From positions 17,484,001 through 17,548,000 of the forward strand of contig NC_065877.1 of the NCBI RefSeq assembly GCF_933775445.1: a DNA stretch of 64,000 nt, written 5' to 3'. Positions 23,790 through 37,600 of this stretch are shown here, in pieces. The position numbers and the translations under genes were made by a program. The DNA is from Argentina anserina (Eukaryota; Streptophyta; Magnoliopsida; Rosales; Rosaceae). The notes under the pieces were generated by a model, which saw only the letters and a program-made list of their open reading frames with translations, did no database searches and had not been told where the DNA came from. How positions within the stretch are numbered: the first letter of the stretch is position 1; each line of letters starts with the position of its first letter.

Positions 23790-26705
23790 TTGAATTTGAG
23801 AGTTTTGCAAGTGTGTGAGTGTGTTTCTTTTAAACTGAGTATCTTTACATCGTTTGCGTATCTTTACTATTCCAATTGTGTATCTTTTCATTTCTCGTTT
23901 GAGTATCTTTCTGTAAGGCTTTCTGATGCGAGTTTCTATTGAATTTGAGAGTTTTGCAAGTGTGTGAGTGTGTTTCTTTCAAACTGAGTATCTTTACATC
24001 GTTTGGGTATGTTTACTATTCCAATTGTGTATCTTTACATCGTTTGCGTATCTTTACTATTCCAATTGTGTATCTTTTCATTTCTCGTTTGAGTATCTTT
24101 CTGTAAGGCTTTCTGATGCGAGTTTCTATTGAATTTGAGAGTTTTGCCAGTGTGGGAGTGTGTTTCTTTCAAACTGAGTATCTTTACATCGTTTGCGTAT
24201 CTTTACTATTCCAATTGTGTATCTTTACATCGTTTGCGTATCTTTACTATTCCAATTGTGTATCTTTTCATTTCTCGTTTGTGTATCTTTCTATAAGGCT
24301 TTTGATGCGAGTTTCTATTGTATTTGAGAGTTTTGCAAGTGTGGGAGTGTGTTTCTTTCAAACTGAGTATCTTTACATCGTTTGCGAATCTCTACTATTC
24401 CAATTGTGTATCTTTACATCGTTTGCGTATCTTTACAATTCCAATTGAGTATCTTTTCATTTCTCGTTTGAGTATCTTTCTGTAACGCTTTCTGATGCGA
24501 GTTTCTATTGAAATTGAGAGTTTTGCAAGTGTGTGAGTGTGTTTCTTTCAAACTGAGTATCTTTACATCGTTTGCGTATGTTTACTATTCCAATTGTGTA
24601 TCTTTGCATCGTTTGCGTATCTTTACTATTCCAATTGTGTATCTTTTCATTTCTCGTTTGAGTATCTTTCTGTAAGGCTTCTGATGCGAGTTTCTATTGT
24701 ATTTGAGAGTTTTGCAAGTGTGGGAGTGTGTTTCTTTCAAACTGAGTATCTTTACATAGTTTGCGTATCTTTACTATTCCAATTGTGTATCTTTACATCG
24801 TTTGCGTATCTTTACTATTCCAATTGTGTAACTTTTCATTTCTCATTTGAGTATCTTTCTGTAAGGCTTTCTGATGCGAGTTTCTATTGTATTTGAGAAT
24901 TTTCCAAGTGTGGGAGTGTGTTTTTTTCAATCTGAGTATCTTTACATCGTTTGCGTATCTTTACTATTCCAATTGTGTATCTTTTCATTTCTCGTTTGAG
25001 TATCTTTCTGTAAGGCTTTCTGATGCGAGTTTCTATTGAACTTGAGAGTTTTGCAAGTGTGGGAGTGTGTTTCTTTCAAACTGAGTATCTTTACATCGTT
25101 TGCGTATCTTTACTATTCCAATTGAGTATCTTTTCATTTCTCGTTTGAGTATCTTTCTGTAAGGCTTTCTGATGCGAGTTTCTATTGTATTTGAGAGTTT
25201 TGCAAGTGTGGGAGTGTGTTTCTTTCAAACTGAGTATCTTTACATCGTTTGCGTATCTCTACTATTCCAATTGTGTATCTTTACATCGTTTGCGTATCTC
25301 TACAATTCCAATTGAGTATCTTTTCATTTCTCGTTTGAGTATCTTTCTGTAAGGCTTTCTGATGCGAGTTTCTATTGAATTTGAGAGTTTTGCAAGTGTG
25401 TGAGTGTGTTTCTTTTAAACTGAGTATCTTTACATCGTTTGCGTATCTTTACTATTCCAATTGTGTATCTTTTCATTTCTCGTTTGAGTATCTTTCTGTA
25501 AGGCTTTCTGATGCGAGTTTCTATTGAATTTGAGAGTTTTGCAAGTGTGTGAGTGTGTTTCTTTCAAACTGAGTATCTTTACATCGTTTGGGTATGTTTA
25601 CTATTCCAATTGTGTATCTTTACATCGTTTGCGTATCTTTACTATTCCAATTGTGTATCTTTTCATTTCTCGTTTGAGTATCTTTCTGTAAGGCTTTCTG
25701 ATGCGAGTTTCTATTGAATTTGAGAGTTTTGCCAGTGTGGGAGTGTGTTTCTTTCAAACTGAGTATCTTTACATCGTTTGCGTATCTTTACTATTCCAAT
25801 TGTGTATCTTTACATCGTTTGCGTATCTTTACTATTCCAATTGTGTATCTTTTCATTTCTCGTTTGTGTATCTTTCTGTAAGGCTTTTGATGCTAGTTTC
25901 TATTGTATTTGAGAGTTTTGCAAGTGTGGGAGTGTGTTTCTTTCAAACTGAGTATCTTTACATCGTTTGCGAATCTCTACTATTCCAATTGTGTATCTTT
26001 ACATCGTTTGCGTATCTTTACAATTCCAATTGAGTATCTTTTTATTTCTCGTTTGAGTATCTTTCTGTAACGCTTTCTGATGCGAGTTTCTATTGAAATT
26101 GAGAGTTTTGCAAGTGTGTGAGTGTGTTTCTTTCAAACTGAGTATCTTTACATCGTTTGCGTATGTTTACTATTCCAATTGTGTATCTTTGCATCGTTTG
26201 CGTATCTTTACTATTCCAATTGTGTATCTTTTCATTTCTCGTTTGAGTATCTTTCTGTAAGGCTTCTGATGCGAGTTTCTATTGTATTTGAGAGTTTTGC
26301 AAGTGTGGGAGTGTGTTTCTTTCAAACTGAGTATCTTTACATAGTTTGCGTATCTTTACTATTCCAATTGTGTATCTTTACATCGTTTGCGTATCTTTAC
26401 TATTCCAATTGTGTATCTTTTCATTTCTCGTTTGAGTATCTTTCTGTAAGGCTTTCTGATGCGAGTTTCTATTGTATTTGAGAATTTTCCAAGTGTGGGA
26501 GTGTGTTTTTTTCAATCTGAGTATCTTTACATCGTTTGCGTATCTTTACTATTCCAATTGTGTATCTTTTCATTTCTCGTTTGAGTATCTTTCTGTAAGG
26601 CTTTCTGATGCGAGTTTCTATTGAATTTGAGAGTTTTGCAAGTGTGGGAGTGTGTTTCTTTCAAACTGAGTATCTTTACATCGTTTGCGTATCTTTACTA
26701 TTCCA
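23790..26705 (+). repeat. Duplicated segment with 1,585-bp offset
   Basis: About 1.33 kb at roughly 23,790-25,120 recurs at roughly 25,375-26,705. Shared marks are GTTTGGGTATGTTTAC, TTTTGCCAGTGTG, CGTTTGTGTATC, GCGAATCTCTAC, CTGTAACGC, TATTGAAATTGAG and TTTTCCAAGTG with TTTTTTTCAATCTG. Differences include GATGCGAG/GATGCTAG near 24,305/25,890 and GTAACTTTTC/GTATCTTTTC near 24,829/26,414. Confidence 0.88.
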
Positions 26706-26815
26706 ATTGTGTATCTTTACATCGTTTGCGTATCTTTACTATTCCAATTGTGTATCTTTACATCGTTTGCGTATCTTTACTATTCCAATTGAGTATCTTT
26801 TCATTTCTCGTTTGA
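26585..26815 (+). repeat. Representative 231-bp monomer (three 41-bp modules)
   Basis: An 85-bp head, three tandem 41-bp modules and the 23-bp closing block. In this copy the last module joins the closing block through CCAATTGAGTATC rather than CCAATTGTGTATC, a variant frequent between about 18 and 57 kb. A 230-bp version with the shorter head also occurs. Confidence 0.93.
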
Positions 26816-26964
26816 GTATCTTTCTGTAAGGCTTTCTGATGCGAGTTTCTATTGTATTTGAGAGTTTTGCAAGTGTGGGAGTGTGTTTTTTTCAATCTGA
26901 GTATCTTTACATCGTTTGCGTATCTTTACTATTCCAATTGTGTATCTTTTCATTTCTCGTTTGA

Positions 26965-27236
26965 GTATCTTTCTGTAAGGCTTTCTGATGCGAGTTTCTA
27001 TTGAATTTGAGAGTTTTGCAAGTGTGGGAGTGTGTTTCTTTCAAACTGAGTATCTTTACATCGTTTGCGTATCTTTACTATTCCAATTGTGTATCTTTAC
27101 ATCGTTTCCGTATCTTTACTATTCCAATTGTGTATCTTTACATCGTTTGCGTATCTTTACTATTCCAATTGTGTATCTTTACATCGTTTGCGTATCTTTA
27201 CTATTCCAATTGAGTATCTTTTCATTTCTCGTTTGA
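26965..27236 (+). repeat. Representative 272-bp monomer (four 41-bp modules)
   Basis: This is the longest regular class: an 85-bp head, four 41-bp modules and the closing block. The second module carries GTTTCCG in place of GTTTGCG, and nearly all four-module units share this mark, which points to a common ancestor. A 271-bp version with the shorter head recurs, for example at 41,138-41,408 and 54,928-55,198. Confidence 0.93.
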
Positions 27237-30200
27237 GTATCTTTCTGTAAGGTTTCTGATGCGAGTTTCTATTGTATTTGAGAGTTTTGCAAGTGTGGGA
27301 GTGTGTTTCTTTCAAACTGAGTATCTTTACATCGTTTGCGTATCTCTACTATTCCAATTGTGTATCTTTACATCGTTTGCGTATCTTTACTATTCCAATT
27401 GTGTATCTTTTCATTTCTCGTTTGTGTATCTTTCTGTAAGGCTTTTGATGCTAGTTTCTATTGTATTTGAGAGTTTTGCAAGTGTGGGAGTGTGTTTCTT
27501 TCAAACTGAGTATCTTTACATCGTTTGCGAATCTCTACTATTCCAATTGTGTATCTTTACATCGTTTGCGTATCTTTACAATTCCAATTGAGTATCTTTT
27601 TATTTCTCGTTTGAGTATCTTTCTGTAACGCTTTCTGATGCGAGTTTCTATTGAAATTGAGAGTTTTGCAAGTGTGTGAGTGTGTTTCTTTCAAACTGAG
27701 TATCTTTACATCGTTTGCGTATGTTTACTATTCCAATTGTGTATCTTTGCATCGTTTGCGTATCTTTACTATTCCAATTGTGTATCTTTTCATTTCTCGT
27801 TTGAGTATCTTTCTGTAAGGCTTCTGATGCGAGTTTCTATTGTATTTGAGAGTTTTGCAAGTGTGGGAGTGTGTTTCTTTCAAACTGAGTATCTTTACAT
27901 AGTTTGCGTATCTTTACTATTCCAATTGTGTATCTTTACATCGTTTGCGTATCTTTACTATTCCAATTGTGTATCTTTTCATTTCTCGTTTGAGTATCTT
28001 TCTGTAAGGCTTTCTGATGCGAGTTTCTATTGTATTTGAGAATTTTCCAAGTGTGGGAGTGTGTTTTTTTCAATCTGAGTATCTTTACATCGTTTGCGTA
28101 TCTTTACTATTCCAATTGTGTATCTTTTCATTTCTCGTTTGAGTATCTTTCTGTAAGGCTTTCTGATGCGAGTTTCTATTGAATTTGAGAGTTTTGCAAG
28201 TGTGGGAGTGTGTTTCTTTCAAACTGAGTATCTTTACATCGTTTGCGTATCTTTACTATTCCAATTGTGTATCTTTACATCGTTTGCGTATCTTTACTAT
28301 TCCAATTGTGTATCTTTACATCGTTTGCGTATCTTTACTATTCCAATTGAGTATCTTTTCATTTCTCGTTTGAGTATCTTTCTGTAAGGCTTTCTGATGC
28401 GAGTTTCTATTGTATTTGAGAGTTTTGCAAGTGTGGGAGTGTGTTTTTTTCAATCTGAGTATCTTTACATCGTTTGCGTATCTTTACTATTCCAATTGTG
28501 TATCTTTTCATTTCTCGTTTGAGTATCTTTCTGTAAGGCTTTCTGATGCGAGTTTCTATTGAATTTGAGAGTTTTGCAAGTGTGGGAGTGTGTTTCTTTC
28601 AAACTGAGTATCTTTACATCGTTTGCGTATCTTTACTATTCCAATTGTGTATCTTTACATCGTTTCCGTATCTTTACTATTCCAATTGTGTATCTTTACA
28701 TCGTTTGCGTATCTTTACTATTCCAATTGTGTATCTTTACATCGTTTGCGTATCTTTACTATTCCAATTGAGTATCTTTTCATTTCTCGTTTGAGTATCT
28801 TTCTGTAAGGTTTCTGATGCGAGTTTCTATTGTATTTGAGAGTTTTGCAAGTGTGGGAGTGTGTTTCTTTCAAACTGAGTATCTTTACATCGTTTGCGTA
28901 TCTCTACTATTCCAATTGTGTATCTTTACATCGTTTGCGTATCTTTACAATTCCAATTGAGTATCTTTTCATTTCTCGTTTGAGTATCTTTCTATAAGGC
29001 TTTCTGATGCGAGTTTCTATTGAATTTGAGAGTTTTGCAAGTGTGTGAGTGTGTTTCTTTCAAATTGAGTATCTTTACATCGTTTGCGTATGTTTACTAT
29101 TCCAATTGTGTATCTTTTCATTTCTCGTTTGAGTATCTTTCTGTAAGGCTTTCTGATGCGAGTTTCTATTGAATTTGAGAGTTTTGCAAGTGTGGGAGTG
29201 TGTTTCTTTCAAATTGAGTATCTTTACATCGTTTGCGTATCTTTACTATTCCAATTGTGTATCTTTACATCGTTTGCGTATCTTTACTATTCCAATTGTG
29301 TATCTTTTCATTTCTCGTTTGAGTATCTTTCTGTAAGGCTTCTGATGCGAGTTTCTATTGTATTTGAGAGTTTTGCAAGTGTGGGAGTGTGTTTCTTTCA
29401 ACCTGAGTATCTTTACATCGTTTGCGTATCTCTACTATTCCAATTGTGTACCTTTACATCCTTTGCGTATCTTTACTATTCCAATTGAGTATCTTTTCAT
29501 TTCTCGTTTGAGTATCTTTCTGTAAGGCTTACTGATGCGAGTTTCTATTGAATTTGAGAGTTTTGCAAGTGTGTGAGTGTGTTTCTTTCAAACTGAGTAT
29601 CTTTACATCGTTTGCGTATGTTTACTATTCCAATTGTGTATCTTTACATCGTTTGCGTATCTTTATTATTCCAATTGTGTATCTTTTCATTTCTCGTTTG
29701 AGTATCTTTCTGTAAGGCTTTCTGATGCGAGTTTCTATTGAATTTGAGAGTTTTGCAAGTGTGGGAGTGTGTTTCTTGCAAATTGAGTATCTTTACATCG
29801 TTTGCGTATCTTTACTATTCCAATTGTGTATCTTTACATCGTTTGCGTATCTTTACTATTCCAATTGAGTATCTTTTCATTTCTCGTTTGAGTATCTTTA
29901 TGTAGGGCTTTCTGATGCGAGTTTCTATTGTATTTGAGAGTTTTGCAAGTGTGGGAGTGTGTTTCTTTCAAACTGAGTATCTTTACATCGTTTGCGTATC
30001 TCTACTATTCCAATTGTGTATCTTTACAACCTTTGCGTATCTTTACTATTCCAATTGAGTATCTTTTCATTTCTCGTTTGAGTATCTTTCTGTAAGGCTT
30101 ACTGATGCGAGTTTCTATTGAATTTGAGAGTTTTGCAAGTGTGTGAGTGTGTTTCTTTCAAACTGAGTATCTTTACATCGTTTGCGTATGTTTATTATTC

Positions 30201-31904
30201 CAATTGTGTATCTTTACATCGTTTGCGTATCTTTACTATTCCAATTGTGTATCTTTTCATTTCTCGTTTGAGTATCTTTCTGTAAGGCTTTCTGAAGCGA
30301 GTTTCTATTGAATTTGAGAGTTTTGCAAGTGTGGGAGTGTGTTTCTTTCAAACTGAGTATCTTTACATGGTTTGCGTATCTTTACTATTCCAATTGTGTA
30401 TCTTTACATCGTTTGCGTATCTTTACTATTCCATTTGTGTATCTGTTCATTTCTCGTTTGAGTATCTTTCTGTAAGGCTTCTGATGCGAGTTTCTATTGT
30501 ATTTGAGAGTTTTGCAAGTGTGGGAGTGTGTTTCTTTCAATCTGAGTATCTTTACATCGTTTGCGTATCTTTACTATTCCAATTGTGTATCTTTACATCG
30601 TTTCCGTATCTTTACTATTCCAATTGTGTATCTTTACATCGTTTGCGTATCTTTACTATTCCAATTGTGTATCTTTACATCGTTTGCGTATCTTTACCAT
30701 TCCAATTGTGTATGTTTTCATTTCTCGTTTGAGTATATTTCTGTAAGGCTTCTGATGCGAGTTTCTATTGTATTTGAGAGTTTTGCAAGTGTGGGAGTGT
30801 GTTTCTTTCAAACTGAGTATCTTTCCATCGTTTGCGTATCTTTACTATTCCAATTGTGTATCTTTTCATTTCTCGTTTGAGTATCTTTCTGTAAGGCTTT
30901 CTGATGCGAGTTTCTATTGTATTTGAGAATTTTGCAAGTGTGGGAGTGTGTTTCTTTCAAACTGAGTATCTTTACATCGTTTGCGTATCTTTACTATTCC
31001 AATTGTGTATCTTTACATCGTTTGCGTATCTTTACTATTCCAATTGTGTATCTTTTCCTTTCTCGTTTGAGTATCTTTCTGTAAGGCTTTCTGATGCGAG
31101 TTTCTATTGTATTTGAGAATTTTGCAAGTGTGGGAGTGTGTTTCTTTCAAACTGAGTATCTTTACATCGTTTGCGTATCTTTACTATTCCAATTGTGTAT
31201 CTTTACATCGTTTCCGTATCTTTACTATTCCAATTGTGTATATTTACATCGTTTGCGTATCTTTACTATTCCAATTGTGTATCTTTACATCGTTTGCGTA
31301 TCTTTACTATTCTAATTGTGTATCTTTTCATTTCTCGTTTGAGTATCTTTCTGTAAGCCTTTCTGATGCGAGTTTCTATTGAATTTGAGAGTTTTGCAAG
31401 TGTGGGAGTGTGTTTCTTTCAAACTGAGTATCTTTACATCGTTTGCGTATCTTTACTATTCCAATTGTGTATCTTTACATCGTTTGCGTATCTTTACTAT
31501 TCCAATTGTGTATCTTTTCATTTCTCGTTTGAGTATCTTTCTGTAAGGCTTTCTGATGCGAGTTTCTATTGTATTTGAGAGTTTTGCAAGTGTGGGAGTG
31601 TGTTTCTTTCAAACTGAGTATCTTAACATCGTTTGCGTATCTTTACTATTCCAATTGTGTATCTTTTCATTTCTCGTTTGAGTATCTTTCTATAAGGCTT
31701 CTGATGCGAGTTTCTATTGTATTTGAGAATTTTCCAAGTGTGGGAGTGTGTTTTTTTCAATTTGTGTATCTTTACATCGTTTGCGTATCTTTACTATTCC
31801 AATTGTGTATCTTTTCATTTCTCGTTTGAGTATCTTTCTGTAAGGCTTTCTGATGCGAGTTTCTATTGAATTTGAGAGTTTTGCAAGTGTGGGAGTGTGT
31901 TTCT

Positions 31905-34165
31905 TTCAAACTGAGTATCTTTACATCGTTTGCGTATGTTTACTATTCCAATTGTGTATCTTTACATCGTTTGCGTATCTTTACTATTCCAATTGTGTAT
32001 CTTTTCATTTCTCGTTTGAGTATCTTTATAGAAGGCTTTCTGATGCGAGTTTCTATTGAATTTGAGAGTTTTGCAAGTGTGGGAGTGTGTTTCTTTCAAA
32101 CTGAGTATCTTTACATAGTTTGCGTATCTTTACTATTCCAATTGTGTATCTTTACATCGTTTGCGTATCTTTACTATTCCAATGGTGTATCTTTTCATTT
32201 CTCGTTTGAGTATCTTTTTGTAAGGCTTTCTGATGCGAGTTTCTATTGAATTTGAGAGTTTTGCAAGTGTGGGAGTGTGTTTCTTTCAAATTGAGTATCT
32301 TTACATCGTTTGCGTATCTTTACTATTCCAATTGTGTATCTTTACATCGTTTGCGTATCTTTACTATTCCAATTGTGTATCTTTTCATTTCTCGTTTGAG
32401 TATCTTTCTGTAAGGCTTCTGATGCGAGTTTCTATTGTATTTGAGAGTTTTGCAAGTGTGGGAGTGTGTTTCTTTCAATCTGAGTATCTTTACATCGTTT
32501 GCGTATCTTTACTATTCCAATTGTGTATCTTTACATCGTTTCCGTATCTTTACTATTCCAATTGTGTATCTTTACATCGTTTGCGTATCTTTACTATTCC
32601 AATTGTGTATCTTTACATCGTTTGCGTATCTTTACTATTCCAATTGAGTATCTTTTCATTTCTCGTTTGATTATCTTTCTGTAAGGCTTTCTGATGCGAG
32701 TTTCTATTGTATTTGAGAGTTTTGCAAGTGTGGGAGTGTGTTTCCTTCAAACTGAGTATCTTTACATCGTTTGCGTATCTCTACTATTCCAATTGTGTAC
32801 CTTTACATCCTTTGCGTATCTTTACTATTCCAATTGAGTATCTTTTCATTTCTCGTTTGAGTATCTTTCTGTAAGGCTTACTGATGCGAGTTTCTATTGA
32901 ATTTGAGAGTTTTGCAAGTGTGTGAGTGTGTTTCTTTCAAACTGAGTATCTTTACATCGTTTGCGTATGTTTACTATTCCAATTGTGTATCTTTACATCG
33001 TTTGTGTATTACTATTCCAATTGTGTATCTTTTCATTTCTCGTTTGAGTATCTTTCTGTAAGGCTTTCTGATGCGAGTTTCTATTGAATTTGAGAGTTTT
33101 GCAAGTGTGGGAGTGTGTTTCTTTCAAACTGAGTATCTTTACATAGTTTGCGTATCTTTACTATTCCAATTGTGTATCTTTTACATCGTTTGCGTATCTT
33201 TACTATTCCAATTGTGTATCTTTTCATTTCTCGTTTGAGTATCTTTCTGTAAGGCTTTCTGATGCGAGTTTCTATTGAATTTGAGAGTTTTGCAAGTGTG
33301 GGATTGTGTTTCTTTCAAACTGAGTATCTTTACATCGTTTGCGTATCTTTACTATTCCAATTGTGTATCTTTACATCGTTTGCGTATCTTTACTATTCCA
33401 ATTGAGTATCTTTTCATTTCTCGTTTGAGTATCTTTCTGTAAGGCTTTCTGATGCGAGTTTCTATTGTATTTGAGAGTTTTGCAAGTGTGGGAGTGTGTT
33501 TCTTTCAAACTGAGTATCTTTACATCGTTTGCGTATCTCTACTATTCCAATTGTGTATCTTTACATCCTTTGCGTATCTATACTATTCCAATTGAGTATC
33601 TTTTCATTTCTCGTTTGAGTATCTTTCTGTAAGGCTTACTGATGCGAGTTTCTATTGAATTTGAGAGTTTTGCAAGTGTGTGAGTGTGTTTCTTTCAAAC
33701 TGAGTATCTTTACATCGTTTGCGTATGTTTACTATTCCAATTGTGTATCTTTACATCGTTTGCGTATCTTTACTATTCCAATTGTGTATCTTTTCATTTC
33801 TCGTTTGAGTATCTTTATATAAGGCTTTCTGATGCGAGTTTCTATTGAATTTGAGAGTTTTGCAAGTGTGGGAGTGTGTTTCTTTCAAACTGAGTATCTT
33901 TACATAGTTTGCGTATCTTTACTATTCCAATTGTGTATCTTTACATCGTTTGCGTATCTTTACTATTCCAATTGTGTATCTTTTCATTTCTCGTTTGAGT
34001 ATCTTTCTGTAAGGCTTTCTGATGCGAGTTTCTATTGAATTTGAGAGTTTTGCAAGTGTGGGAGTGTGTTTCTTTCAAATTGAGTATCTTTACATCGTTT
34101 GCGTATCTTTACTATTCCAATTGTGTATCTTTACATCGTTTGCGTATCTTTACTATTCCAATTGA
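31905..34165 (+). repeat. About 2.26-kb segment repeated at 37,866-40,125
   Basis: The two copies are offset by 5,961 bp, falling to 5,960 bp after a single T was lost near 38,636 in the right copy. Shared oddities are GTATTACTATTCC (3-bp loss, near 33,007 and 38,966), TATCTTTTACATCG (extra T, near 33,176 and 39,136) and GGGATTGTG (near 33,301 and 39,261). Private changes are few. Such shared rare indels are strong evidence of common descent rather than chance variants. Confidence 0.9.
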
Positions 34166-34674
34166 GTATCTTTTCATTTCTCGTTTGATTATCTTTCTGT
34201 AAGGCTTTCTGATGCGAGTTTCTATTGTATTTGAGAGTTTTGCAAGTGTGGGAGTGTGTTTCCTTCAAACTGAGTATCTTTACATCGTTTGCGTATCTCT
34301 ACTATTCCAATTGTGTACCTTTACATCCTTTGCGTATCTTTACTATTCCAATTGTGTATCTTTTCATTTCTCGTTTGAGTATCTTTCTGTAAGGCTTCTG
34401 ATGCGAGTTTCTATTGAATTTGAGAGTTTTGCAAGTGTGTGAGTGTGTTTCTTTCAAACTGAGTATCTTTACATCGTTTGCGTATGTTTACTATTCCAAT
34501 TGTGTATCTTTACATCGTTTGCGTATCTTTACTATTCCAATTGTGTATCTTTTCATTTCTCGTTTGAGTATCTTTATATAAGGCTTTCTGATGCGAGTTT
34601 CTATTGAATTTGAGAGTTTTGCAAGTGTGGGAGTGTGTTTCTTTCAAACTGAGTATCTTTACATAGTTTGCGTA

Positions 34675-37600
34675 TCTTTACTATTCCAATTGTGTATCTT
34701 TACATCGTTTGCGTATCTTTACTATTCCAATTGTGTATCTTTTCATTTCTCGTTTGAGTATCTTTCTGTAAGGCTTTCTGATGCGAGTTTCTATTGAATT
34801 TGAGAGTTTTGCAAGTGTGGGAGTGTGTTTCTTTCAAATTGAGTATCTTTACATCGTTTGCGTATCCTTACTATTCCAATTGTGTATCTTTACATCGTTT
34901 GCGTATCTTTACTATTCCAATTGTGTATCTTTTCATTTCTCGTTTGAGTATCTTTCTGTAAGGCTTCTGATGCGAGTTTCTATTGTATTTGAGAGTTTTG
35001 CAAGTGTGGGAGTGTGTTTCTTTCAATCTGAGTATCTTTACATCGTTTGCGTATCTTTACTATTCCAATTGTGTATCTTTACATCGTTTCCGTATCTTTA
35101 TTATTCCAATTGTGTATCTTTACATCGTTTGCGTATCTTTACTATTCCAATTGTGTATCTTTACATCGTTTGCGTATCTTTACCATTCCAATTGTGTATG
35201 TTTTCATTTCTCGTTTGAGTATATTTCTGTAAGGCTTCTGATGCGAGTTTCTATTGTATTTGAGAGTTTTGCAAGTGTGGGAGTGTGTTTCTTTCAAACT
35301 GAGTATCTTTCCATCGTTTGCGTATCTTTACTATTCCAATTGTGTATCTTTTCATTTCTCGTTTGAGTATCTTTCTGTAAGGCTTTCTGATGCTAGTTTC
35401 TATTGTATTTGAGAATTTTGCAAGTGTGGGAGTGTGTTTCTTTCAAACTGAGTATCTTTACATCGTTTGCGTATCTCTACTATTCCAATTGTGTATCTTT
35501 ACATCCTTTGCGTATCTATACTATTCCAATTGAGTATCTTTTCATTTCTCGTTTGAGTATCTTTCTGTAAGGCTTACTGATGCGAGTTTCTATTGAATTT
35601 GAGAGTTTTGCAAGTGTGTGAGTGTGTTTCTTTCAAACTGAGTATCTTTACATCGTTTGCGTATGTTTACTATTCCAATTGTGTATCTTTACATCGTTTG
35701 CGTATCTTTACTATTCCAATTGTGTATCTTTTCATTTCTCGTTTGAGTATCTTTCTGTAAGGCTTCTGATGCGAGTTTCTATTGTATTTGAGAGTTTTGC
35801 AAGTGTGGGAGTGTGTTTCTTTCAATCTGAGTATCTTTACATCGTTTGCGTATCTTTACTATTCCAATTGTGTATCTTTACATCGTTTCCGTATCTTTAC
35901 TATTCCAATTGTGTATCTTTACATCGTTTGCGTATCTTTACTATTCCAATTGTGTATCTTTACATCGTTTGCGTATCTTTACCATTCCAATTGTGTATGT
36001 TTTCATTTCTCGTTTGAGTATATTTCTGTAAGGCTTCTGATGCGAGTTTCTATTGTATTTGAGAGTTTTGCAAGTGTGGGAGTGTGTTTCTTTCAAACTG
36101 AGTATCTTTCCATCGTTTGCGTATCTTTACTATTCCAATTGTGTATCTTTTCATTTCTCGTTTGAGTATCTTTCTGTAAGGCTTTCTGATGCGAGTTTCT
36201 ATTGTATTTGAGAATTTTGCAAGTGTGGGAGTGTGTTTCTTTCAAACTGAGTATCTTTACATCGTTTGCGTATCTTTACTATTCCAATTGTGTATCTTTA
36301 CATCGTTTGCGTATCTTTACTATTCCAATTGTGTATCTTTTCATTTCTCGTTTGAGTATCTTTCTGTAAGGCTTTCTGATGCGAGTTTCTATTGAATTTG
36401 AGAGTTTTGCAAGTGTGGGAGTGTGTTTCTTTCAAACTGAGTATCTTTACATCGTTTGCGTATCTTTACTATTCCAATTGTGTATCTTTACATCGTTTGC
36501 GTATCTTTACTATTCCAGTTGTGTATCTTTTCATTTCTCGTTTGAGTATCTTTCTGTATGGCTTCTGATGCGAGTTTCTATTGTATTTGAGAGTTTTGCA
36601 AGTGTGGGAGTGTGTTTCTTTCAAACTGAGTATCTTAACATCGTTTGCGTATCTTTACTATTCCAATTGTGTATCTTTTCATTTCTCGTTTGAGTATCTT
36701 TCTATAAGGCTTCTGATGCGAGTTTCTATTGTATTTGAGAATTTTCCAAGTGTGGGAGTGTGTTTTTTTCAATTTGTGTATCTTTACATCGTTTGCGTAT
36801 CTTTACTATTCCAATTGTGTATCTTTTCATTTCTCGTTTGAGTATCTTTCTGTAAGGCTTTCTGATGCGAGTTTTTATTGAATTTGAGAGTTTTGCAAGT
36901 GTGGGAGTGTGTTTCTTTCAAATTGAGTATCTTTACATCGTTTGCGTATCTTTACTATTCCAATTGTGTATCTTTACATCGTTTGCGTATCTTTACTATT
37001 CCAATTGTGTATCTTTTCATTTCTCGTTTGAGTATCTTTCTGTAAGGCTTCTGATGCGAGTTTCTATTGTATTTGAGAGTTTTGCAAGTGTGGGAGTGTG
37101 TTTCTTTCAAACTGAGTATCTTTACATCGTTTGCGTATCTCTACTATTCCAATTGTGTATCTTTACATCGTTTGCGTATCTTTACTATTCCAATTGAGTA
37201 TCTTTTCATTTCTCGTTTGAGTATCTTTCTGTAGGGCTTTCTGATGCGAGTTTCTATTGTATTTGAGAGTTTTGCAAGTGTGGGAGTGTGTTTCTTTCAA
37301 ACTGAGTATCTTTACATCGTTTGCGTATCTCTACTATTCCAATTGTGTATCTTTACAACCTTTGCGTATCTTTACTATTCCAATTGAGTATCTTTTCATT
37401 TCTCGTTTGAGTATCTTTCTGTAAGGCTTACTGATGCGAGTTTCTATTGAATTTGAGAGTTTTGCAAGTGTGTGAGTGTGTTTCTTTCAAACTGAGTATC
37501 TTTACATCGTTTGCGTATGTTTATTATTCCAATTGTGTATGTTTACATCGTTTGCGTATCTTTACTATTCCAATTGTGTATCTTTTCATTTCTCGTTTGA

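Larger units (their letters stand above)
25868..28983 (+). repeat. 1,558-bp higher-order repeat (8 monomers), two tandem copies
   Basis: Copy 1 (25,868-27,425) has monomers of 189, 190, 189, 149, 231, 149, 272 and 189 bp, which sum exactly to 1,558. Copy 2 (27,426-28,983) has the same order. Shared rare marks at this offset include GATGCTAG (25,891/27,449), TTTTTATTTCTCG and CTGTAACGC. The copies look almost identical until the last monomer, where copy 2 has TACAATTCCAATTGAG. This suggests a recent tandem duplication. Confidence 0.92.
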
